From: JAKFDK01 sp036676195
GTDB taxonomy: Bacteria > Bacillota > Sulfobacillia > Symbiobacteriales > ZC4RG38
NCBI GenBank assembly: GCA_036676195.1
Contig: JAKFDK010000046.1
Coordinates: 1 to 64,000 of the forward strand
Direction of reading: 5' to 3'
DNA: 64,000 nucleotides
The position numbers were made by a program, and so were the translations under genes. Shown here one piece after another: positions 47,769-56,013 of this stretch (its first letter is position 1; every line of letters starts with the position of its first letter). The notes under the pieces were generated by a model. It did not search any database and had not been told where the DNA came from. It saw nothing but the letters and a program-made list of their open reading frames with translations.

Positions 47769-49574
47769 TTAGTGGCTGGACACATTGGGAGCAGAGGAGA
47801 CACCCCTGGAGACAGTCTCTGTATAGACAATGCAGGTTTCACACTGGTCACCGTGCCGGGTGCACAGATGATCGCGGTTGTCCCAGCAGCGGGCGACCTG
47901 TTCCAGCCGGTTCGGGCAACCGGCACAAACGTGCGCCGGGAGTTGCTTGATCTCCCAACAGGGGGCCAGCGGCAGCCCGGACCCGGCCTGTCGGCGCGGC
48001 CGTTCCATCGCCGCCACAAAGGCTTCAGCCACGCGCGGGTCGAGGTGGCTGCCACCGGCCCGGCTGACATCGTGCAGGGCACGGGCAAAGGGCAATGGGG
48101 ACCGGTAGGATCTCCCGGTTGTTTTGGCGTCGAACAGGTCGACGGCACTGATGATGCGCGCACCGACTGGAATGTCTTCGCCTTTCAGGCCCTGGGGGTA
48201 ACCGTGCCCATCCCAGCGCTCGTGGTGGCTGGCCACCAGCGCCGCCAGGGGCAGCGGATCCTGAAGGGGGCCGACCATCTGGGCGCCCAGTTCGGCGTGG
48301 CTCTTGACCTGTTCATACTCGTCAGCAGTGAGTCGGTCGGGCTTCAGCACGACCCGGGGATCAACCGCGACCATCCCCACGTCGTGGAAATAGGCCGCCA
48401 TGGCGACCGCCTCGACCTCGCGGTCATCCAGCCCCAGTTCAATGGCGACCAGGCGCGCATAACGGGCCAGACGGTCGGAGTGGCCCAGGCTGTGCGGTGA
48501 CAGGCCGTCCATGGCATTCACGAGCACATGCAGGGTTTCCATGTAGCTGGCTGAGGCCGATTGGACCTGGCGCTGACTCATCACCAGATGCGCGCCCCGG
48601 TCGCCCAGTGCCTTGAGTACCGCAGTTTGGTACGAATTCAGCCTGATGGCTTGCTGCACGAAGTAGAAGAAACACCCCAGAGGTTCGCCCTCCAGGAACA
48701 GGGGAACGCGGACACAGGCGTTGTAACTGATGCCCATCGGCCCCAGATTGCCACCGGGTACCACGTCGGGTCCGGTAGGCAGTGACAGCAGGGCAGGCAC
48801 CTGGCCCTGTAAGATTCGCTCACCCAGCCCCCGGCCCTGGGGTGTGTCGGACAGGCTGAGCGGGTTGCCCGCACTGGCAACAACGGCGCAGTTGACCCGG
48901 GATTCGATCAGGTTGCCGCCGACCCGCAGCAGCAGTTCTAGCGCCCGGTCCATCCGCAGGGTCGTATCCAGGGCCACCCGGGTGGAATCCATCAAACTGC
49001 GTGTCCGCTCACTGTTGTCCCTGGCCTTAAACCATTCATAGATCGCCAAGGTGAGCGGAGCATACATGTCGCCCGCCTCTTTCAGGCGCTGCAGCAAGGG
49101 CGCGGGAATGCTCTGGCGGTGTTTGAGCAGGATCCGCACCGCCAGATGCCGGCCCACCGGGACCTCCAGCCAGCGTTCGGCCCGACCGCCGACAATCTCC
49201 GGCTGTTCCCGTTTCTCGCTGCAAGGCAGGCCGAGGGGGACCAGCGGGGTATCCTCTGTGATCAGCCCGGAGTAGTCGGGAACTACGGCCGGGTTGGCGG
49301 TATCTGTGATGCTCGCCCTGAGTTGCAGGATAGTCCCGTCTGCACTCAGCCAGTAAGCATGGTAGGCCTGCCCCGGTACCCAGGCAGCCATCTGCTCAAG
49401 AATGCGGGCCACTGCCCTGTCCACCGTCGGGGCGTCGTTCAGATTGGGCTGCAGTACCAGCGGGACCGAAACGGGCCGCCTGCGACGGACGAGCAGCCAC
49501 ACTGCCAACAACGCGAGGACAACGGCACCGGCAGAGGCCGCATATGCCCAAAGGGGCAGATCTGACCACTGCAC
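47769..49574 (-). CDS. Membrane-anchored GAF/HD-GYP protein with cysteine-rich two-CW-like tail
   Basis: 601 residues: one N-terminal membrane helix (about 9-28), an N-terminal sensor region, a GAF-type domain (about 195-335), an HD-GYP domain and a C-terminal cysteine-rich tail. The HD-GYP core has F-H-D-V-G-M and H450-H-E-R-W-D-G-H-G-Y-P, so cyclic-di-GMP phosphodiesterase activity is likely. The lysine of the usual H-D-x-G-K is Met. The tail carries seven cysteines at about 539, 550, 553, 563, 571, 578 and 581 with two C-W pairs, recalling the two-CW domain. It lies inside the polysaccharide operon and probably tunes it. Confidence 0.85.
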   Translation of the reverse strand: MQWSDLPLWAYAASAGAVVLALLAVWLLVRRRRPVSVPLVLQPNLNDAPTVDRAVARILEQMAAWVPGQAYHAYWLSADGTILQLRASITDTANPAVVPDYSGLITEDTPLVPLGLPCSEKREQPEIVGGRAERWLEVPVGRHLAVRILLKHRQSIPAPLLQRLKEAGDMYAPLTLAIYEWFKARDNSERTRSLMDSTRVALDTTLRMDRALELLLRVGGNLIESRVNCAVVASAGNPLSLSDTPQGRGLGERILQGQVPALLSLPTGPDVVPGGNLGPMGISYNACVRVPLFLEGEPLGCFFYFVQQAIRLNSYQTAVLKALGDRGAHLVMSQRQVQSASASYMETLHVLVNAMDGLSPHSLGHSDRLARYARLVAIELGLDDREVEAVAMAAYFHDVGMVAVDPRVVLKPDRLTADEYEQVKSHAELGAQMVGPLQDPLPLAALVASHHERWDGHGYPQGLKGEDIPVGARIISAVDLFDAKTTGRSYRSPLPFARALHDVSRAGGSHLDPRVAEAFVAAMERPRRQAGSGLPLAPCWEIKQLPAHVCAGCPNRLEQVARCWDNRDHLCTRHGDQCETCIVYTETVSRGVSSAPNVSSH

Positions 49575-49577
49575 TCT

Positions 49578-50450
49578 TCATACACCTGCCAATGAAAAGG
49601 TTGGAAGGTTGGACTCTTGGCGCACCCGCTCCGCCAGGATATGGACCGGGCAAAAGGAGACATGCCTGAGGAGCCAGCGCAGCTTGGCACGGGCACTGCG
49701 CACACCGTAACGCAAGACCAGGCGGGGGATAGCCGGAATCCCAGGCGGAAACGCGATGGGCCGGGGGTTCAACTCCCAGGGGTGCAGGTAAGTCACCTGC
49801 GGACTGATCGCTGAACGCAGCAGCCCCAGCACCAGCCATGCGGGCAGCACTCGCCAGTAGATGCCACCGCTGTATGGAATCGGCACAGCCCCAAGGTGCC
49901 GGACGGCCGGAGGCAATTCCAGCAGGCGGTGGCCGGTGCGGGTGCTCAGCCAGAAGGGCGTGGTGGGCGCAGTCGGTTCGCCGTAAAGGGGAGTACGCAT
50001 TGGAAAGATGCTGGAATCGTAAGTAAATCCCGCTTCAAGCAGGACCTCCGCCGCCCACGGCACCCGGCGGTCCACCGACCACGAGGGGGCACGGTGTCCC
50101 AGGACCGGTTGACCGGAAAGGTCTTGCAGCAAGGACCGGCTTTGCCTGAGCCCGTCCAGATACTGGGCCGGTGTGCAGTCACGCAGATACAGGTGATCCA
50201 GGGCATGACTGCCGATTTCGTGATTCCGTTGGGCGATATGCCGCACCAGTTCCGGGTGGGCCATGGCCACCCGACCCAGAATAAAGAAGGTGGCCCTGGT
50301 ACGGAACTCATCGAGCAAATCCAGCAGGTGATAGGTTTCTTCCAGCAACCGCGGGTCAGCAGGATCGCCCTTCCCGGTCCAGCGCCGATGGAGGTTACCA
50401 TCGTACCAATTCTCAAGATCAAAGCTGAGAATGTGCTGCTGTTCTACCAT
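49578..50450 (-). CDS. Polysaccharide deacetylase (NodB homology)
   Basis: Metal-dependent sugar N-deacetylase of about 290 residues. NodB motifs: F-D-L-E-N-W-Y-D (motif 1), H-E-I-G-S-H-A-L-D-H (motif 2, H-x3-H metal ligands) and H-R-A-P-S-W-S-V-D (motif 3). The D-L-E-N-W start and R-A-P-S-W are typical of the DUF3473-linked exopolysaccharide deacetylases. No signal peptide. ATG 50450 overlaps the ATP-grasp stop by 7 nt; the longer frame to 50483 is not needed. It could deacetylate GalNAc or GlcNAc residues of the product. Confidence 0.88.
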   Translation of the reverse strand: MVEQQHILSFDLENWYDGNLHRRWTGKGDPADPRLLEETYHLLDLLDEFRTRATFFILGRVAMAHPELVRHIAQRNHEIGSHALDHLYLRDCTPAQYLDGLRQSRSLLQDLSGQPVLGHRAPSWSVDRRVPWAAEVLLEAGFTYDSSIFPMRTPLYGEPTAPTTPFWLSTRTGHRLLELPPAVRHLGAVPIPYSGGIYWRVLPAWLVLGLLRSAISPQVTYLHPWELNPRPIAFPPGIPAIPRLVLRYGVRSARAKLRWLLRHVSFCPVHILAERVRQESNLPTFSLAGV

Positions 50451-51598
50451 CGGAAAAGTAGCCTCCACATCGCCGGGTCCCAAATATAACGGAACACCGC
50501 CAGTGCGAACCCCAGGGTCGGCCCCGGATCATCCCACGCCAAGATGTCATCAAAAGTACGTTCATCATAAGTTCGCAAAAGCCCTGGTTTCATCTGAAAT
50601 CGATTCGGATTTGCCAGGAAATGCAGCAGATCACCCGGCAACAGCCAGCGGCAGCGAATCCCCACCGGGTAATGGTCAGGCCCCTGCACCTGCTGCCCCC
50701 GGGCCAATCTGGCGATCAAACCGGGAAAGTCCACACCACAACGGATGGCCAGGGCCAGGGAAGCCCAGAACCGCGGGTTGATCTCCATCAGGACCGGCCG
50801 GCCGGTGGCGTCCTCCATGAACTCCACTTCGACCGGCCCACGCCACCCCAGCGGCGCCAGCAACTGCCGGGCCAGGTCGACCAGGTCAGGCCTGTCCACA
50901 CTCACCTGCAGCGTGCTCGGCCCCCGCTCCAATGGAAACCAGCGCAGTTCTTCCTGTACGAAGAAAGCACACAGGTCTCCGGCCGGATCATATAAGAGGC
51001 AAACATCGAACTTCCTGCCTTGAGGAATTCGTTCCTGAACCAGGAATCCCCCGCTGCCGGGTTTAATCTGCCGCCAGACTTCCCGGGCCTGGTCCGCACC
51101 GTTAACGAAGAAAATCCCCCGCCCCCCTGAGGCCACCCGGAGCCGAAGCACGGCCGGACCGTTGCAGGCCGCCACGGCGCGCAGGGCTTCTGCCTCGGTT
51201 TCAACTGCCACCGTCACCGGACAGGGCACCCCCGCCCGCCTGGCCAGTTCAGCGGTCCGAGCCTTGTCATTGCCAACGGTGAATTGTTCGGCTGTGGGCA
51301 GCAAGGTACGGAAGGGAAGTTCGTCCTGAACGGTCACCGTCAGGGCAGTGGTGTGGTCGTCCATTGGGATCAGCAGTTCCGGACGGTGGCGCTCATACAT
51401 AGTCAGCAGCCACTGCCGGTAGGCATCGCTCCGGGTGGGCGGCGGGCTGATCAGACCCCGGTGGCAAAAGCGGGAGAACCGGCTGGTGGAGAACCACGTT
51501 TCATCGGCCACGAATACCTCATGCCCGGCCCGCCCAAGCGAGCGGGCAGCCGCAAGTGTCTTCCGCTGTTGTCCGTCGGTCAGTAGAATCCTACACAT
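50444..51598 (-). CDS. ATP-grasp domain protein
   Basis: 384 residues with the ATP-grasp layout: an N-terminal Rossmann-like domain (I-L-L-T-D-G-Q-Q-R-K-T-L-A-A-A-R-S-L-G-R-A-G-H), a central ATP-binding part (A-V-L-R-L-R-V-A-S-G-G-R-G) and a Mg-binding end (V-E-V-E-F-M-E-D, L-M-E-I-N-P-R-F-W). Such enzymes join carboxylates to amines; in polysaccharide loci they may add amino acids to sugars (inference). ATG 51598 follows GGGAG at 8 nt. Substrate unknown. Confidence 0.85.
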   Translation of the reverse strand: MCRILLTDGQQRKTLAAARSLGRAGHEVFVADETWFSTSRFSRFCHRGLISPPPTRSDAYRQWLLTMYERHRPELLIPMDDHTTALTVTVQDELPFRTLLPTAEQFTVGNDKARTAELARRAGVPCPVTVAVETEAEALRAVAACNGPAVLRLRVASGGRGIFFVNGADQAREVWRQIKPGSGGFLVQERIPQGRKFDVCLLYDPAGDLCAFFVQEELRWFPLERGPSTLQVSVDRPDLVDLARQLLAPLGWRGPVEVEFMEDATGRPVLMEINPRFWASLALAIRCGVDFPGLIARLARGQQVQGPDHYPVGIRCRWLLPGDLLHFLANPNRFQMKPGLLRTYDERTFDDILAWDDPGPTLGFALAVFRYIWDPAMWRLLFRW

Positions 51599-51617
51599 AC
51601 GTGTAACTCCCGAGGAC

Positions 51618-52385
51618 TCAAGTATAACCGACAACCCGTCCGAGAACGGTGTTCAGCCGCTCGTCCAGCCGAAAGCGGATGCCAAACAACACCCGGACAA
51701 ACGCCATGAATCCCATCCGTAGATTGGTGACCCCATCCCGCACCCGGGCACCGGGGCGGTAATAGAGAATACGGGTGGGAAAACGGTTGTCCACCTTCCA
51801 GCCCCGCCTGGCCGTGATAATCCCAATCTCCTGAGCGCATCCATACCGACGCCCGAGGAAATACTGCAGCAAGTCGGCTACCACCTCTACCCGCATCAGT
51901 CGGAAGCCGCATTCCACATCGTAGTACCGGTAGCCGCTGAGCAAACTGGCCCACACCGACAGACCCCAGTTGCCAATCAGCTTGAACCAGGGATAACCGG
52001 TCAGGTCACGCCGGCCGAGCAGGACGTCCACCCGTTTGCCGGCCATGGCCGCCATGGCCTGGGGGATTTCTTCCGGCAGGTGCTGGCCGTCGGCATCGAT
52101 ATTGACCACGATGTCGTCTTTGGCCAGCAGCCCTTGCCGCAGCAACCCCAATACGTAGGCAAAGCCCGTCAGCAATGCGCCGGACATCCCCTGGTTCTCA
52201 CGCAGGGCCAGCAGGACCACATTCGGGTGGTCGGCCGACCATTCCCGCACCAGGCTGCCCGAATTGTCGGTGGACCCGTCATCGACCACCACAATGAGAT
52301 CAGCATACGGATAGGCACGCTCCAACACATCCAGAATCGTACGTTCCTCATTGAACTGCGGAATCACAAGGACGCTTTTTGGCAA
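51618..52385 (-). CDS. Family 2 glycosyltransferase
   Basis: GT-A enzyme of 255 residues resembling polyprenyl-phosphate sugar transferases. Marks are V-V-V-D-D-G-S-T-D near 35-42, N-I-D-A-D-G-Q-H-L (the metal-binding D-x-D region) and the G-Y-R-Y-Y-D-V-E-C-G-F-R-L-M motif. There is no C-terminal pair of membrane helices. TTG 52385 follows GGAGGT at 6 nt. It could charge a lipid carrier for the two GT-C-like proteins in the same operon (inference). Confidence 0.9.
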   Translation of the reverse strand: MPKSVLVIPQFNEERTILDVLERAYPYADLIVVVDDGSTDNSGSLVREWSADHPNVVLLALRENQGMSGALLTGFAYVLGLLRQGLLAKDDIVVNIDADGQHLPEEIPQAMAAMAGKRVDVLLGRRDLTGYPWFKLIGNWGLSVWASLLSGYRYYDVECGFRLMRVEVVADLLQYFLGRRYGCAQEIGIITARRGWKVDNRFPTRILYYRPGARVRDGVTNLRMGFMAFVRVLFGIRFRLDERLNTVLGRVVGYT

Positions 52386-52389
52386 GACG

Positions 52390-54399
52390 TTACCTCCTGG
52401 AGGTGCCTGGTTGGGGCGTGACAGTCCTGAAGATCTCATAGGGATCTCGGGCCGGCTCAGGCAACTCCAGACGCCATACCCCTACCTCACGTCCGTTAAA
52501 TACCTGACGTATGGGCAGGCGATGCCGGTTCTGGTCGATCCATGCCTGGAGCCGGGCAGCAGCCTGCTGGCGTGGGACCGCCGCTTCCGGCGGTTGTCCG
52601 GGAGCCAGGGGGATATACCTCTCCACAAACAAGATGTAGTCACGGGTCATGCCGAAGCCCAGCGCCTTTCCTGCCTGCGTCCAGGCGGCCGGATCCGCCG
52701 GCAGTTGGCGGGCCATCTCCAGAAAGTCGTCAGGCGTCATATGGAAGGCCCGTTCAAACGCCAGGGCGTAACCCGTCTCAGCACTCATGACCAGGGTCCA
52801 CTGCGCAGGTACAAAGCTCCTGTCTGCACGCAGAAATTGCAGCACCTGCTCGCCGGAATACCAGCGGTAGGGCCGGGCCGGTTGGGGTGGGATCAGGTAC
52901 CAGGCGACCGCCACCAGGGGGATCAGCAGAGCCACCGCGACCGGGCGCAGGCGACCCAGGAACGATTCCAGCAGGGACCACAACAGTGCCGCCGCCACCG
53001 GCAGGGCCAGAGCGGCAATCTCACCGCTGCGGTCGGCCAGTGCCTGTACCCGTACACCAAATGCCGGGAGCTGGTAAAGAAGCAGGGCCGGTACCACTGC
53101 CGCCGCCGCCGCCGCCCGGGCGGTCCACTGATTGTCGCCGGTGGCAGTTCGGCGAAGTCGTACGGCCAGCAGCACCACCAGGGCCAGCAGGGTCGCGGCC
53201 AGTGCAGTGACCAGATAGACCGGGTCAAGGGCCGGCGCCTCGCCCTGAAGCGTATCGTTGATATACTCGATTGACGACCCGTGCCAGGAGTGCCCCAGCG
53301 CAAGCGCCACGGCCATCGGGGTCACAGCCAGGACCGCCGCCCCGCCGACCCAACCAACCAGACCAGGGAGGCGCCGCCAGGCCACGGCGCCCTGGCTGAG
53401 CAGGGCCACGAGTCCGGTCGCGGCGGACGTGATGATGACATATACAGCCGGTCCGGGGTGGGTAAACACGGCCACCCCGGCGGCAGCCGCCGCTGAAGCC
53501 CGGTCGGTCGGTCTGCCTCCGGTCAGGTACGAGTAAACATACCAGGCCGCCGGCCATACGAAAATCAGCCCATACTCCTGGGAGTTGTGGGCGGCTTGCC
53601 GTTCGAAGACAGTAGGCAGCAGGCTGGGTAAGGTGCCATAAAGCAGAGCCGCCACCACCGTGGCGGGGACAGATCCCGTACTTTTATATGTAAAGAATGA
53701 GATGGACAGGACGATGGTGAACCCCACCAGCGGTCCCGTCAAATCAATGACTTCGACCGCATTCAAAGCAGTGAACTTTTTCATCAGTGAAAGAAAAACA
53801 TACATACCATGAGGATAAACTCCGTCCCGGTACAACAGGTTATTACTCAGGTATTTGGTCCAGGCGATGGTGCTGGGAGCGTCGGACAGGGCCGGGGCCG
53901 GTGTGACGAAGACTTCGGCAAACCGCATCCAGGCTGCGACGGCCCACACGACCACCAGAATCAGAACGGCCGTGTAGTGCCACCCGGCCAGCGGCGGCCG
54001 CGGCCTGGTCACCGGGCGGCGGGCCGACGGCCGCGACCAGGGCAGGTAACCGCGGCGATCGACCAGATCGAAATACCAGGCCGCGATGCCGGCGCCAATG
54101 CGGGCAAAGGTACCGCTCGGAACCACCCTGGACCGGAACCAGAACCCGGCCAACCCCATGACAGTGAGGAAAAGGATCGCCTCGTAGAGCCGGGCCACCG
54201 CCATCAGATGGACCATCACCGTGCTGATGAAGGCCATCCACAGTCCCCGCTCGACCACGGGGAAGGATTGCGGCCCAAACCGGAAGGGAAAGATGAGCCG
54301 GGGAATGAGGAGGTAGATAAAACCGACCGCCAGGGCGACCCGGACCAGGATCCAGGTGGCCATGATGGACCAGGGCAATAGTTCGTCCACTGGGACCAC
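52390..54399 (-). CDS. Polytopic GT-C-like membrane protein, copy 1
   Basis: 669 residues, 12 or more membrane helices and a C-terminal soluble domain with F-V-E-R-Y-I-P-L. It is a paralogue of the 43702-45717 gene, sharing the loop S-D-A...A-W-T-K-Y-L and G-V-Y-P-H-G plus matching helix order. Overall design fits GT-C transferases or O-antigen-polymerase-like proteins; a catalytic residue cannot be assigned. Start GTG 54399 or GTG 54390. It lies 18 bp after the PelG-like gene and 4 bp before the GT2 gene. Confidence 0.75.
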   Translation of the reverse strand: MVPVDELLPWSIMATWILVRVALAVGFIYLLIPRLIFPFRFGPQSFPVVERGLWMAFISTVMVHLMAVARLYEAILFLTVMGLAGFWFRSRVVPSGTFARIGAGIAAWYFDLVDRRGYLPWSRPSARRPVTRPRPPLAGWHYTAVLILVVVWAVAAWMRFAEVFVTPAPALSDAPSTIAWTKYLSNNLLYRDGVYPHGMYVFLSLMKKFTALNAVEVIDLTGPLVGFTIVLSISFFTYKSTGSVPATVVAALLYGTLPSLLPTVFERQAAHNSQEYGLIFVWPAAWYVYSYLTGGRPTDRASAAAAAGVAVFTHPGPAVYVIITSAATGLVALLSQGAVAWRRLPGLVGWVGGAAVLAVTPMAVALALGHSWHGSSIEYINDTLQGEAPALDPVYLVTALAATLLALVVLLAVRLRRTATGDNQWTARAAAAAAVVPALLLYQLPAFGVRVQALADRSGEIAALALPVAAALLWSLLESFLGRLRPVAVALLIPLVAVAWYLIPPQPARPYRWYSGEQVLQFLRADRSFVPAQWTLVMSAETGYALAFERAFHMTPDDFLEMARQLPADPAAWTQAGKALGFGMTRDYILFVERYIPLAPGQPPEAAVPRQQAAARLQAWIDQNRHRLPIRQVFNGREVGVWRLELPEPARDPYEIFRTVTPQPGTSRR

Positions 54400-54417
54400 C
54401 CCTGCCTGTAACGGTTA

Positions 54418-56013
54418 CTAAACGGAGCGCATTAAACTGAGATCCAGGTGGTCGAGGACGTGGAAAACGGCGCGGGTAGACAGCACCGCAAACAGAATGG
54501 CACCAGTGAGCAGCCCGAGTACTGCCCACTGGTGCCCACCGTAACGGCTGCCCAGGAAGCCAACGATCAGGTCTCCCACCAGTGACCAGGAGCAGGCCCG
54601 GACCGCAGGCCAGGGATCGTTCAAACTGAACAAGACCAGGGCATTCTGCAAGCCGACCGTTACCAGCGAGTAGGCCGGAGCGGCAATGTAGAAGACGAAC
54701 CGGGTAATCTCTTGTTCCAGCGGGTCGACTGGCAAGGCCCCGATCCTCTGCAGAAAGTTGATCACAACAATGATCAGGATCATACTCAGTGCACTGGCAA
54801 GCAGCACCAGCCCGCTGAGAAGGGTATGGTCGCGGCGGAACGACCGGTTGAATTGGGTCACTTTATCAATGGTGAACACCCGCTGGCGCCGGCTCATGCG
54901 CCTGAACAGGGCGTGAATGTAGATCTCAACCAGCCCCATGGGCAGGACCAGGGTCCAGAGGGCCCAGTCCAGTCCAAGTTCATAGTCCCCTAGAAACCAG
55001 ATCACGTACGGATGGAACGTCTCAGGCTTGGACCAGGCCAGAATCCGGTCTGTATAAAGCAGGGCGAAGTATACCGTCCCATACATGAAGTAAGGCGAAA
55101 GGGAGCGGCTAACCTGCGACCACCGGGGCATGACGCCGTGGATGCGTGCATCGGTGTCCTTGGCCGCCACCAGCCTGGACATGGTGACAATTGCTGCGAT
55201 CACCGTCCCAAGGGCAATCGCACCCATCGCCCACCACTGGGCTGTCATCATTTCGACCCCGTAAAGCTCATGCTGCACGTAGACCAGACCGATACCGCCG
55301 GCGACCAGGGCCAGGACGATCAATTCCTTTTGCAGCATGTACAAGAGACCAGTGCCCAGCCAGGTAATCGTAAGTACGACATAATAAAACCAGGCCACCC
55401 TGAGAATGGCCCAGGGCAGTATGGGTATCAGTACCATCAGCACCGCCAGCAGCACGGCGTTGACGAGGGCAACCGCCAGCCCGACCATGAGAAGTTGCAG
55501 ACTGGCGCGCCGGGCCAGATCGTACTGGTACTGTGACAGGTAAAACAGTCCCCGCCGGGCAATGGCCTGGGTAAACCCGCCTGCCACCAAAAAGCTGCCG
55601 AAGGTGCCCAGGGCGATGCCGGTGGCAATCTCGGTACTGAACCCTACGTATGACCACAGGGAGTAGCCGATGGCGATCACGGAGAACGACGACAGTACCA
55701 TGGGCGCGGCAAACACCAGCCCACGCAGGTACAACATGACAGTGCGGAAAATCACCTTGTACCAGGGGACCTTTTCTTCCTGTACTCCCGGCTCCCGGTA
55801 GCGGGTTGTTCTTAAAGCTGCATGAATCGTTTCCGCCAGGGCAAACACATCTTCATACCCCAGGGAGACCGCCCGGTAGTCCGTCCAACCGTTCATTTCC
55901 AACATTGCCGCCACATGAAAGGCATCGATGGGGTGTACACCGGTACTTGCCACCCATTGCACCAGTTCGCCAATATCGGCTGCCGGGGTATCGGCTGGCA
56001 ACGGACTGCTCAT
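54418..56013 (-). CDS. PelG-like polysaccharide exporter
   Basis: A 531-residue protein with a soluble N-terminal part (about 1-85) and roughly 12 membrane helices, in the MATE/Wzx-like class. The loop S-P-Y-F-M-Y-G-T-V-Y-F-A-L-L-Y-T-D-R-I-L-A-W recalls the PelG pattern of a helix pair followed by an Asp-Arg/Lys-Trp motif. The gene order with a PelF-like transferase supports it. The N-terminal extension is not typical of PelG. ATG 56013 overlaps the upstream stop by 4 nt, with GGAGG upstream. Confidence 0.62.
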   Translation of the reverse strand: MSSPLPADTPAADIGELVQWVASTGVHPIDAFHVAAMLEMNGWTDYRAVSLGYEDVFALAETIHAALRTTRYREPGVQEEKVPWYKVIFRTVMLYLRGLVFAAPMVLSSFSVIAIGYSLWSYVGFSTEIATGIALGTFGSFLVAGGFTQAIARRGLFYLSQYQYDLARRASLQLLMVGLAVALVNAVLLAVLMVLIPILPWAILRVAWFYYVVLTITWLGTGLLYMLQKELIVLALVAGGIGLVYVQHELYGVEMMTAQWWAMGAIALGTVIAAIVTMSRLVAAKDTDARIHGVMPRWSQVSRSLSPYFMYGTVYFALLYTDRILAWSKPETFHPYVIWFLGDYELGLDWALWTLVLPMGLVEIYIHALFRRMSRRQRVFTIDKVTQFNRSFRRDHTLLSGLVLLASALSMILIIVVINFLQRIGALPVDPLEQEITRFVFYIAAPAYSLVTVGLQNALVLFSLNDPWPAVRACSWSLVGDLIVGFLGSRYGGHQWAVLGLLTGAILFAVLSTRAVFHVLDHLDLSLMRSV

